From: DAOMFB01 sp963801475
Lineage (GTDB): Bacteria > Acidobacteriota > Thermoanaerobaculia > UBA5066
NCBI GenBank assembly: GCA_963801475.1
Contig: CAWDEX010000001.1
Coordinates: forward strand, 1 to 64,000
Direction of reading: 5' to 3'
DNA: 64,000 nucleotides
The notes under the pieces are model-generated. The model was given only the letters and a program-made list of their open reading frames with translations. It was not told the origin of the DNA and searched no databases. The number at the start of each line of letters is the position of its first letter. Within the stretch, counting starts at the first letter, position 1. Shown one piece after another: positions 31,106-39,800 of the stretch. The translations under genes and the position numbers were made by a program.

Positions 31106-31438
31106 ATGGCAATCGCACCGAAACTGGGTGACGGCGAGAGCTTCGTACAGGGGCGTTCCATCGCCCTTGCGAAAGAGCTGATCGAAGCGGCCGAGGCCGC
31201 TGGCATCGACGCTTCCCGCATCGTCACTACCTCCCACGGCTACATTGTGCCGTCGGAACTTCTCGCTGACGAGGAGGAAGAACCCGCCAACGAGTTCGAC
31301 CCCTCTGACGCAAACGTCGCCGAAGTCAAGGCTTACCTTGACGGTGCTGACGAAACCGAGCGGGAGCGTGTGCTCGCCGCCGAAGCCAAGGGCAAGAACC
31401 GCGAAGGCGTTCTTTCCTACACCCCGAAGGGAGAGTAA
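31106..31438 (+). CDS. Hypothetical head or connector accessory protein, 110 aa
   Basis: MAIAPKLGDGESFVQGRSIA, helical middle (LAKELIEAAEAAGIDASRIV), then DEEEEPANEFDPSDANVAEV and KAYLDGADETERERVLAAEA, a FDPSxxNVxxVxxYL segment seen in small head proteins of phages. Possibly a head-fibre or neck element; uncertain. Confidence 0.55.
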   Translation: MAIAPKLGDGESFVQGRSIALAKELIEAAEAAGIDASRIVTTSHGYIVPSELLADEEEEPANEFDPSDANVAEVKAYLDGADETERERVLAAEAKGKNREGVLSYTPKGE

Positions 31439-31441
31439 GCA

Positions 31442-32359
31442 ATGACACGCGCAAAGACGGTTTCCTTCCTTCGTGGCAAGCGCATCCGTGCAACGAAGCT
31501 GAATAGCTCCGGCGCTCCGCTGGTCGGCGACTCCAGCGTTGTCGTGTCCAAGGGTTTCATCACCATTGGCATGACGACCAACACCGAGTCCGGTGACGCC
31601 ATCAGCCAGGTCAACGCCAACGGCGAGTCCTGCATCCTCGAAGCCGCGGTGGACACGTTCACCGGCATTGGCGTCGAGGCTGAGTTCTGCGGCGTGGACT
31701 TCGCCCTGTTCGAGATGGTCACCGGTCAGCCGGTGGTCCTCGACGACGACGGCGTGGTCGTAGGCATCACGGAATCCACCGACGTCCAGCTTGGCTCGAT
31801 CAACTGGGCGCTGGAGATGTGGCTGGGTGTCACCACATCCGAGGCTCCGGTCACCGGAAGCCAGGGCCAGTTCGGCTACATCCTGCTCCCGCGCCTGGGC
31901 GGTGGTGTCATCTCTGACATCAGCGTCGAGAACGGTGCCATTAACTTCAAGCTCACCGGCATGGTGACGAAGAACGGCAACAAGTGGGGTGTCGGCCCGT
32001 ACCTCGTGGACCTCACCGCTGGCGTCGCTTCGACCCTGCGCCGGCCGATTCTGGCAAATGACCACCGCCGCATCCAGATGGTGGAGGTTGCTCCCCCGGA
32101 GCCGGAGAGCGGCGCGATGCCGTTGCTGGACCCGTCCAAGCCTGCCGTGACCTCGCTGACGGCCACGCCGACCGGCAAGGTTGTCGCCATCTCCCCGACC
32201 CCGACCGGCACGGACCCGATGTGGTACGACTTCGGCGATGGCACGTGGGACTACGCGGCAACCGGCTCCTACAGCCACACCTACGCGGTGGCCGGGACGT
32301 ACATCATCACTGGTTACCGGGGCAGCTCCTCGGTCACCAAGTCCGTCACCGTCTCCTAG
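31442..32359 (+). CDS. Probable major tail protein with PKD-like domain
   Basis: 305 aa. The N-terminal 225 residues are beta-rich with typical tail-tube wording (VSKGFITIGMTTNTESGDAI, INFKLTGMVTKNGNKWGVGP). The C-terminal 75 residues form an Ig-fold PKD-type domain (SPTPTGTDPMWYDFGDGTWD, YSHTYAVAGTYIITGYRGSS) that would decorate the tube surface and may bind host carbohydrate. It lies upstream of the connector genes, whereas tail-tube genes usually follow them, so a capsid-fibre role remains possible. Confidence 0.6.
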   Translation: MTRAKTVSFLRGKRIRATKLNSSGAPLVGDSSVVVSKGFITIGMTTNTESGDAISQVNANGESCILEAAVDTFTGIGVEAEFCGVDFALFEMVTGQPVVLDDDGVVVGITESTDVQLGSINWALEMWLGVTTSEAPVTGSQGQFGYILLPRLGGGVISDISVENGAINFKLTGMVTKNGNKWGVGPYLVDLTAGVASTLRRPILANDHRRIQMVEVAPPEPESGAMPLLDPSKPAVTSLTATPTGKVVAISPTPTGTDPMWYDFGDGTWDYAATGSYSHTYAVAGTYIITGYRGSSSVTKSVTVS

Positions 32360-32434
32360 CGGCTGGCATTTCTGGCGAGGGGTCCTCCGTGGCTCCTCGC
32401 CAGAGTGCTATCCACCCCCATCAACAGGAGCACC

Positions 32435-33106
32435 ATGTTCACCCAGCTCATCACCCCCAACCCGAAAACTCCCTGCACGCCGGGCTGGTGCCTTCAGTAT
32501 GTGCGCGAGTCCTACGGCCTTCCGGCCCGGTACGCATCCGCGACCGAGGCGTGGAATAACTCAGCCACCAAGCACCGGGACACGAACTTCCCGGAGGGCG
32601 TGTGGGTGCCGTTGTGGTTCGCCATTGACGGCGTCCCCGCAGGGCACGTCGCGCACCGCGCACCGGACGGCTCGATCTGGTCCTCATCCGACCTGACGAA
32701 CGTCCCGCACCACCACCCCAACCTCGACGACATCATCACCTACTACGCGAAGTGGGGAAAGCTCCGGCTGACCTACCTCGGCTGGACCGAGGATGTCGCC
32801 GGTTTCCCCGTCGTCTCATCCATCCCTGACGTGTTCGCGCAGGGAGTCATCAAGAAAATTCAGGAGCGCACCATGGCAACTCTCGACCTCGACGACCTCA
32901 AAGCCATCCAGGGCTTCGTCCAGACCGAACGGGCAACCGTCGTCAATGAAATCCGTTTCGGCTTCTCCGAGCTGGGCAAAGCAATCAAGGACTCCACTTA
33001 CGAGCTGAAGGTCTGGGACCAGACCACGGACAACGCCACCGGCGACCGGATCATCAACGACAACCGGGCGCAGGAGCAGGCCACCCGCGACCAGCTCGCC
33101 AAGTAA
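32435..33106 (+). CDS. Cysteine-hydrolase-like protein (possible endolysin), 223 aa
   Basis: Start MFTQLITPNPKTPCTPGWCL at 32435 after CAGGAGC. PGWCLQYVRES, WVPLWFAIDGVPAGHVAHRA and PDGSIWSSSD fit a CHAP/NlpC-P60-type fold with Cys in GWCL and His in GHVA as likely catalytic residues. It would cut cell-wall peptide bonds. The last 77 residues (MATLDLDDLKAIQGFVQTER) form a separate helical unit with its own ATG at 32873 behind CAGGAGCGC, so a short C-terminal product may also be made. It lies amid structural genes, so it could be a virion-borne lysin. Confidence 0.55.
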   Translation: MFTQLITPNPKTPCTPGWCLQYVRESYGLPARYASATEAWNNSATKHRDTNFPEGVWVPLWFAIDGVPAGHVAHRAPDGSIWSSSDLTNVPHHHPNLDDIITYYAKWGKLRLTYLGWTEDVAGFPVVSSIPDVFAQGVIKKIQERTMATLDLDDLKAIQGFVQTERATVVNEIRFGFSELGKAIKDSTYELKVWDQTTDNATGDRIINDNRAQEQATRDQLAK

Positions 33107-33135
33107 CCATCCCCACCATTTAAGGAAGCACCGCC

Positions 33136-33684
33136 ATGACTCAGATCAACATGCGGTTCAGCCGGCCCAGCGCCGATGGCACGCTCGCCCCGGCGACCGG
33201 CTCACTGGCGTGGACGCCGTCACTGCGCCACACCGCTGACGGGTCATCGGTGGTGCTTCCGCTGGGATTCACCGTGCAGGCGGCGGCAATCCCCTTCCAC
33301 GTCACGGTCGAGCCGTCAGGCAATGACTGGGTATGGAAGGTGGTCGAGTCCTTCGACGGCCTGCCCCGCCGCACGGTGTACCTCGCGGTCCCCAACGTCG
33401 CCGAGGTTAACTACGCCGATCTGGTGGTGGTGGACCGGAACACGCTCGCGCCGTCCGCCGCACCAGAACCCGCGTGGTGGGCGACAGCCGATGCCATCGT
33501 GGAATCCGGTGCTGTCGTGGCCGACCACCTGATCCTCACCCGCAGGGACGGCACCACCGTGGATGCGGGGAATGTCCGTGGACTCCCCGGCACCCCTGGC
33601 ACGAACGGGCACAACCCGATCACCGTCTCCACCACGGCACCGCTAAACCCGGTTGATGGTGACATCTGGTTCGACATCTCATGA
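33136..33684 (+). CDS. Tail or head-fibre protein with short collagen-like stretch, 182 aa
   Basis: Beta-rich N-terminal 90 residues (LAWTPSLRHTADGSSVVLPL, PFHVTVEPSGNDWVWKVVES) and then RRDGTTVDAGNVRGLPGTPG, a short Gly-x-y piece ending in VDGDIWFDIS. This layout is usual for virion fibre proteins in actinophages. Coupled by ATGA to the next gene. Confidence 0.6.
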   Translation: MTQINMRFSRPSADGTLAPATGSLAWTPSLRHTADGSSVVLPLGFTVQAAAIPFHVTVEPSGNDWVWKVVESFDGLPRRTVYLAVPNVAEVNYADLVVVDRNTLAPSAAPEPAWWATADAIVESGAVVADHLILTRRDGTTVDAGNVRGLPGTPGTNGHNPITVSTTAPLNPVDGDIWFDIS

Positions 33685-34364
33685 CCACGTACAGCCTGTT
33701 CCCCGGCGCGGCCCCGTCCGTCACAACCTACGACAAGGGCCAGTCCGTCAACGTCGGCACGTCCTTCTACGTCACCACGTCCGCGTGGGCCACACAGATC
33801 AGCTACCTCAGCGGCAACGGCATGGACTACGACACCTCGGCGCGCACCGGGGCAATCTGGGTACTGGACGCGCTGGGGAACTCGCAGGGCGTCGCCGCCG
33901 GGCCGTTCACCCTCCCGGCCCCCACCGCGCAGGACCAGTGGGTCACTTTCGACCTGCCGGTCCCGCTCGCGCTGGCCGCCGGGCAGATGTACCGGGTCGC
34001 CATCCTGCACCCCAACGGCGGCTACCCGGCCACCCCGCACTACTTCTGGAGCGCTGGCGGGGACCGAGTCTTCGGTCCCGTCACCGTGCCGTCCGCCGGG
34101 GCTGTCCCGAACGCGATGCAGGGCACGTTCAAATACACGCCCTACGCCAACGACATCCCCGACAGCACCTACAACGAGGCGTCCTACTACTCCAATGTGA
34201 CCGTCTCCGACATCCTTCCCGGCACCGAACCCGTGACGACGCTGAAGCGGCGCGAGTCCGGGGCCTGGGTGGCTCACTCCGGGGTTCTCCGGGCCTCCGT
34301 TGGGGGCCAGTGGGTTCCTGGCACACCTAAGCGCTGGGATGGCTCGTCATGGTCAGCACTGTAA
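33681..34364 (+). CDS. DUF4082-like virion protein, 227 aa
   Basis: MTTYSLFPGAAPSVTTYDKG, SVNVGTSFYVTTSAWATQIS, WVTFDLPVPLALAAGQMYRV and GGYPATPHYFWSAGGDRVFG match DUF4082, a beta-sandwich found with carbohydrate-binding proteins. The C-terminal 40 residues (RRESGAWVAHSGVLRASVGG, GTPKRWDGSSW) are like tail-fibre tips with WDG repeats. Likely binds the host surface. Confidence 0.65.
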   Translation: MTTYSLFPGAAPSVTTYDKGQSVNVGTSFYVTTSAWATQISYLSGNGMDYDTSARTGAIWVLDALGNSQGVAAGPFTLPAPTAQDQWVTFDLPVPLALAAGQMYRVAILHPNGGYPATPHYFWSAGGDRVFGPVTVPSAGAVPNAMQGTFKYTPYANDIPDSTYNEASYYSNVTVSDILPGTEPVTTLKRRESGAWVAHSGVLRASVGGQWVPGTPKRWDGSSWSAL

Positions 34365-34389
34365 CCACCACCTCTAAGGAGACACTGGC

Positions 34390-35136
34390 ATGATTTGGCC
34401 GATTGAATGGCCCGCCGCTTCCAACGCGGACGCCCTCGACCCTGACATCCGCGCACGCGCTGAGCTGTTCGCCGCGAACGCACTGCGGATGCTGACCCTG
34501 TATCGTGTCGGCGGGGAACCCATTACGGTGATGCCGTGCACACGCACGTGCCACCGTCCCAACACTGCGGCATTCTCCCTTGGGGTGATGCCGTTTTATC
34601 CGATCCTTCTTGGCACTGGCGTTTACGCGAACTGCTGGTGCGGGACTGACTGCAAATGCAAGTCAGCGCCTACGGTCATGCTCGAAGGGCCTGTAGGCAG
34701 GATCGATTCCGTCGTCATTGACGGGCAGGCGCTCCCCATGGACGCCTACCACGTCGAGGACGGTAACAAGCTGGTGCGGCTTGACGGGGAAGGATGGCCG
34801 CCCTGCTACGGAAAGAAGTTCACCGTTACCTACCTGAAGGGGTATCCGGTGGACACGATGGGGGAGTACGCCGGCGGGGTTCTTGCCGCCGAATACCTGA
34901 AGCTCATCGGTGCGGACAAGGCGAAATGCCGCCTGCCCTCCTCGGTGACGAACGTTCAGCGCCAGGGCCTCACCTTTGAGGTTGCGCGCGGGATGTTCCC
35001 CGACGGCGTCACGGGCATCCCGGAGGTGGATTCGTTCATCATCCGGTGGAACCCGCATGGTCTGCGGACGGCTCCGGCGGTGTACTCCCCTGACATCAAG
35101 CGTCAGCGGCAGGTCACATGGAAGGCGGGCATGTGA
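34390..35136 (+). CDS. Head-to-tail adaptor-like protein, 248 aa
   Basis: MIWPIEWPAASNADALDPDI opens a helical region (RARAELFAANALRMLTLYRV). It is followed by a cysteine-rich loop (NCWCGTDCKCKSAP) and GPVGRIDSVVIDGQALPMDA, DGNKLVRLDGEGWPPCYGKK, FTVTYLKGYPVDTMGEYAGG. This arrangement is that of actinophage head-to-tail connectors. The Cys cluster may bind metal. First gene of the connector set. Confidence 0.7.
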   Translation: MIWPIEWPAASNADALDPDIRARAELFAANALRMLTLYRVGGEPITVMPCTRTCHRPNTAAFSLGVMPFYPILLGTGVYANCWCGTDCKCKSAPTVMLEGPVGRIDSVVIDGQALPMDAYHVEDGNKLVRLDGEGWPPCYGKKFTVTYLKGYPVDTMGEYAGGVLAAEYLKLIGADKAKCRLPSSVTNVQRQGLTFEVARGMFPDGVTGIPEVDSFIIRWNPHGLRTAPAVYSPDIKRQRQVTWKAGM

Positions 35137-35624
35137 TGTTGCTGAGTGCCAAGCAGATGATGGATGTTGTCCTCGCGGCCTGTGTGGTGGAGTTGCGCGC
35201 TGATGGCACGGACGGCAACCTGTGCGCGACCACGAAGTACCCCGGCGAGTCAGCGCCGCTGGACTATGCGGAGTGTGGGGGAATGCTGTGGGTGCGGCTG
35301 GTGTCGGCTTCGCCCACGACGCAGTTCCCCAACCCGGAGGGCCGTCCGAATGCCTGCGCGCAGACGCTCGCATTCAACCTCGAAGTGGGGCTCCTGCGCC
35401 CGTCCCCGATTCCCGAGAACATCATGGGCGACTTCCAGTTGCCCTCCGATGAGGAGCACGCCGAGGCGACCGACCGGCAGATGGACGACATGCAGGCTGT
35501 GCACCGTGGCCTGCTTCGTGCGTCCAAGGACATCGACATGATGCTGATCGGCTCGTACCAGCCGGTTGGACCTATCGGCGGAACCGTCGGCGGCATGTGG
35601 ACTCTCGCGGTGGGAAACGAGTAG
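35136..35624 (+). CDS. Head-tail connector / tail completion protein, 162 aa
   Basis: ATG at 35136 overlaps the previous stop. MLLSAKQMMDVVLAACVVEL, ECGGMLWVRLVSASPTTQFP, RPNACAQTLAFNLEVGLLRP and TDRQMDDMQAVHRGLLRASK fit the small connector proteins placed between adaptor and tail terminator. Assignment rests on order and general composition. Confidence 0.6.
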   Translation: MLLSAKQMMDVVLAACVVELRADGTDGNLCATTKYPGESAPLDYAECGGMLWVRLVSASPTTQFPNPEGRPNACAQTLAFNLEVGLLRPSPIPENIMGDFQLPSDEEHAEATDRQMDDMQAVHRGLLRASKDIDMMLIGSYQPVGPIGGTVGGMWTLAVGNE

Positions 35625-35627
35625 ATC

Positions 35628-36110
35628 ATGCCGGTGTTCTACCGCATCCACGACAGGAACATCCACGCAATGCACGCGCCGGGTGGCCCCGTATACAACC
35701 TCATTAACAACTCTGGCATCGCCGCCGCCGAACTGGCGCGCGGCTATGTCGGCAAGCGCTCGCTGAAGCTTCACAACAGTATCCGCGCGAACCGTCCGAA
35801 GCAGGAGGGTGGGTTCAGTATCGCGGCGCTGGTGTACGCGAACGCGAAGCACGCACTGTGGCACCACGAGGGCACGCACCAAATCTTTCCGAAGAACGGA
35901 CGCTACCTGACGGTTCCCCGCGGACACCAGCACAGCATCCAAGAGGGCGGTAAGTTGCGTCGGGAGTGGATGGCTTCCGGCCGATCCGGACCCAAGCCAT
36001 ACTTCCTCGCTCGGAGCGTGCGGGGCCAGAAGGGCAATCCGTATCTGAAGGATGGCATGGAAGCGGCACTTGCGCGGAGTCCTTACCTGACATTCTCAGG
36101 GCTTGCCTAA
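35628..36110 (+). CDS. Minor head-tail protein (gp10-like), 160 aa
   Basis: YNLINNSGIAAAELARGYVG, KRSLKLHNSIRANRPKQEGG and YANAKHALWHHEGTHQIFPK recall the HK97-gp10-like family (neck or tail completion), with the typical aromatic/His loop and final helical region (LKDGMEAALARSPYLTF). Confidence 0.6.
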   Translation: MPVFYRIHDRNIHAMHAPGGPVYNLINNSGIAAAELARGYVGKRSLKLHNSIRANRPKQEGGFSIAALVYANAKHALWHHEGTHQIFPKNGRYLTVPRGHQHSIQEGGKLRREWMASGRSGPKPYFLARSVRGQKGNPYLKDGMEAALARSPYLTFSGLA

Positions 36111-36143
36111 CAAGAATCAGCGCGTTAGCCCGGTACTCTGAGA

Positions 36144-36163
36144 ACTGATGTACGCACATCAGT
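36144..36163. promoter_or_regulatory. 20-bp palindromic operator, copy 25
   Basis: ACTGATGTACGCACATCAGT, in the gap before the tail chaperone genes, 31 bp upstream of the 36195 start. Confidence 0.9.
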
Positions 36164-36194
36164 TCCGGAGACGAAAACATAGGAGACCCCAGCG

Positions 36195-36644
36195 GTGAAA
36201 GAATTTTACACAGCGGCCAAGGACACGCTCGGTGAGACAAGTGAGGATGACCTCATTGTCTTCAAGCACGACGACACCGAAGTGACCTTCTACCACCCCT
36301 CCAGTGGGCAGCTTGCAATCATGCTCAACGTGGTCAGCGGCGCAAAGCTGGACCCGAAGAACGCTGGCGTATTCATCCAGCTGTTCTTTTCCATGATGGA
36401 GAAGGAAACCCTCATCTACTTCCAGTCGCGTCTCATGGACCGCGAGGACACGTTTGACCTCGAAGGCGAAGGTGGCCTTTTTGAAATCTTCGAGTTCTTG
36501 ACTGAGGAGTGGTCGGGAAAAGCTGGCAAGCAGCCGTCCGACTATCAGCGACCGCAACGGGCAACTGGCCGCAAATCGACGGCTACTACTCGGGCCGTGG
36601 GATCGACATCCTCACGCTCCCGTTCCCGCGTTTCCTCAACGTAA
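36195..36644 (+). CDS. Tail assembly chaperone (short form)
   Basis: GTG start at 36195. LIVFKHDDTEVTFYHPSSGQ, LNVVSGAKLDPKNAGVFIQL and EGEGGLFEIFEFLTEEW form the folded N-terminal part of about 105 residues. After the slip site the zero frame gives a low-complexity Arg/Ser tail typical of an out-of-frame end. It binds the tape measure during tail assembly. Confidence 0.88.
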   Translation: MKEFYTAAKDTLGETSEDDLIVFKHDDTEVTFYHPSSGQLAIMLNVVSGAKLDPKNAGVFIQLFFSMMEKETLIYFQSRLMDREDTFDLEGEGGLFEIFEFLTEEWSGKAGKQPSDYQRPQRATGRKSTATTRAVGSTSSRSRSRVSST

Positions 36645-36790
36645 TTTACGTCTGGGCAACCTCCAACCAGAGCCAGGAGGATGCCGAGAAGTGGGTAGCG
36701 CAACTGGAACTCCCCCTACCGGGAGAACCGATTACCGCGAAATCCGCACAAGATGAACTGGCTCAGCTATCACAGTTCGATTTGAACTAG
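36195..36790 (+). CDS. Tail assembly chaperone, -1 frameshift product
   Basis: After slipping back one base at 36515-36521 the protein continues SWQAAVRLSATATGNWPQID, GYYSGRGIDILTLPFPRFLN, VIYVWATSNQSQEDAEKWVA to 36790. That segment is a compact domain as in other G-T fusion chaperones. Expected to be made at a few percent of the short form. Confidence 0.85.
36515..36521 (+). other. Programmed -1 ribosomal frameshift site GGGAAAA
   Basis: Zero-frame reading is G GGA AAA, the canonical X XXY YYZ arrangement. It is in the codon context TCG-GGA-AAA-GCT, and the -1 frame is open to 36790. Expected position between the two chaperone parts and directly before the tape measure gene. Confidence 0.9.
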
Positions 36791-36803
36791 AAGGAGTGTC
36801 ACC

Positions 36804-39800
36804 GTGAGCCTGAGCCGAGAGGTCGCCGAGGCGTACATTCAGGTTCACGGTGACATGTCCCCGTTCCGTCACGATCTGGAAAAGGCCGCGAAAAACATCC
36901 GCGACACCGCCCAGCAGGAAGGCGAAGCGTTCGGGGAGCACTTCAACAAGTCCCTCGAAGACAAGGTCAAGGGCCAGTGGCAGGCGATCCTCGACGCCAA
37001 CTTCCGCGACGGCAAGATCGACTGGGACCGGGCGATCAACGCCTTCGACTCCAAGCACCTCGACGAAGCGCGCGACAAGATGCACCAGTTCGTGCTGGAA
37101 ATGCAGGACTTGGGCAAGCTCGAAGGCCCGAACGGGAACCAGTTCGAAAACCTGATCGACTCCATTGACCGCGCCATCAACGCCCGGCAGGAGTACGACG
37201 CCGCCGTGCAAAAGAGCGCGGAGGACCAGAAGGCTGAGATTGCCCGGTTCAAGGAAGCCCGCCGACACGAGCAGGCCTTCTACCGCTCCCTGATTGCTGA
37301 CGCCTACGAAGCTCAGCGCGCCAACGAAGCGTTCGACCGCACCTTCAACGGGATGACCCGGAACATCCACCGGGCCGCACTGGACAAAGACTTCGACGCC
37401 ATCGCCCGCGCCGTGCACAACATGGACTGGACCGACTTCGCGCGCGGCTTCGACAACCTCGACAACATGCGCGCCCGCGCCGGTGCCGTCACCGTCGCCA
37501 TGCGCGAGATGGGCCGCGTCACCAGCCAGAATGCCGTGGACATTTCCAACAGCATCGACAACTGGATTCGCGGCCAGCAGACCGTCACGGAGGAGGTGCG
37601 GCAAACCTCCAACGCGACGAACAAATTCCACGGCCACCTGACCAGAGCAGGGGCCGCGTTTTCTGCGCTGTTCCGTGCCTCTAAGGGTTTCCGCGAACAC
37701 CTCGGCGGCTTTGCCGGTATCAACGTCTTCGGCGACATGATCCATGAGGGGCTGGACTTCGTCCACAACCTTGACCGCATTGCCGTGTCCGCCGCCATGG
37801 CAACCACGAAGCTCGCCACCATGGGGTCCGTTGTCGGGTCCGCTCTCTCGTCCGCCGTGACGATTGTCGGGGACCTGCTCTCCACCCTCGGGGGCCTCGC
37901 CGTCGCCGCTCCCGCGTTCCTCGTCGGCGCTGGCATCAGCATCGGTGTCCTCATTGCCGCCATGAAGGATTACAAGACGGTCCTGAAAGACCTGTCGCCG
38001 CTGATGAAGAAGTTCCAGGACGACATCTCCCGCGACTTCTGGGCCAAAGCCAAGGGTCCGATTGAGGATATGGTCCGGACCCTGATGCCGATCCTCGACA
38101 ACAAGGGCGGCACCTCGACGGCGTCCGCGCTGGGCACCCTCGTGGGTTCGCTGGCGACGGCGTTGAAGAACATCCCCGCCGACAAGATCAACACGATGTT
38201 CGACCGGATGAACAGTGCCATCGTTATCCTCGCTGGTGCCATGTCCCCGCTGATTCAGGCGTTCACCACGCTCGGCATGGTCGGTTCGCAATACTTCGAG
38301 CGGTTCGCCCAGTGGATCGTGGACATTTCCAACCAGTTCAACAACTTCATCACCGCCGCCGCCGGGGATGGCCGGCTGAACCTGTGGATTGACCAGATGG
38401 TTGTCGGCTTCCAGAACATCGGCCGCGCCATTGACGGCATCATGGGTATCTTCAACGCGCTGGACTCTGCGGCGACGGCGGCAGGGTTCGGCGGGCTGAA
38501 CACGTTCGCCAACAATCTTCAGGGCCTCGCGGCGGCGATGCAGTCCGCCGGGGCACAGACCGCGCTGACTCAGCTCATGAACGGCATGTTGTCCCTGACC
38601 AATCAGCTCGGTGCCGCGCTCGGTGGCCTCGCCAAGCCGCTTGAATCCGTCATGCCCTACGTGCAGAGCGCGCTTGCCACCATTGGTGGTGCCGTCGCGC
38701 AGGTCGTTGGCTACGTCGGGCAAGTCATCGCCAACCCGATTGTCCAGCAGGGTATCCAGAACTTCACCAGCGGTATCGCTGTCGCGGTGAACAACCTGGC
38801 CCCGGCCATCGAGCCGTTCGCCAACTCCCTCGGTAACGCCATGACCCTGCTTGGTCTGATCCTCGGGAACGTCTCCGAGATTGTCGCCGCGTTCACCGTG
38901 CAGTTGTCCCCGGTCCTCGACCAGATGTCCATCCAGATGCAACAGCTTGTGACGCCGCTGAAGGACGCGGTGCTGAACTTCATCACGGCGGTCACCCCCG
39001 TGGCGCAGGCCATCAACGACAACCTGATGGGGCCGCTGGTATCGGGCATCCGGGATCAGGTGCTTCCGGCGTTCAACTCGATGATGGACACCCTCGGCCC
39101 GATTGCAGCCCAGATGGTCGCGGCGCTGGGGCCGGTGCTCCAGTCGATCCTGCCGCTCATCCCGCCGATCTTCCAGCTCGCCACCACCATCGGCTCCCTG
39201 CTGATGCAGGCCGTCACCGCTGTCGCGCCGCTGTTCACCGTGCTCGTCGCGGCGATCATGCCCGTCGTGGATGCCGTCGTGCAACTGGTGAACATGGTCG
39301 CCCCGTTCCTCATCCCTGCCATCGAGAAGATTGCCGCCGCCGTGTCCCCGGTCATTGCGGTGCTCGGTCAGGTCGTTGGGTTCATCCTGTCGATCCTTGT
39401 ACCGATCCTCGGCATCCTGCTCATCGGCATCATCGACAACGTCGTGGGCGTGTTCCAGGGCCTCTCGAACTTCATCATGGGCTTCGTCAACATCGTCGTC
39501 GGCATCTTCAACGGCTTCTGGCAGTTCTTCTCGAAGCTGTTCTCTGGCGACATCCCCGGCGCACTCGGCGCACTGGGCCAGATGTTCGCTGACATTTGGA
39601 ACGGCATCATGCAGATGCTCGGCGGTGCACTCCAGTTCCTCTGGAACGCGGTCCAGCTCTTGTTCATCGGCAAGCTCGTCGGCGGCATCAGGTCCGCGCT
39701 GACGTCCGTGGGGAAGTTCTTCGTCGATAGCTGGAACAGCATTGTCTCGTTCACGAAGTCGTTCATGGGCAACATCACCGGCTCGATCATCAACGGCTTC

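Noticed and set aside
30824..32278. 484-residue minus-strand frame under the 254-aa and tail-tube genes
   Set aside because: Antisense of well-supported structural genes; no ribosome site or family motif.
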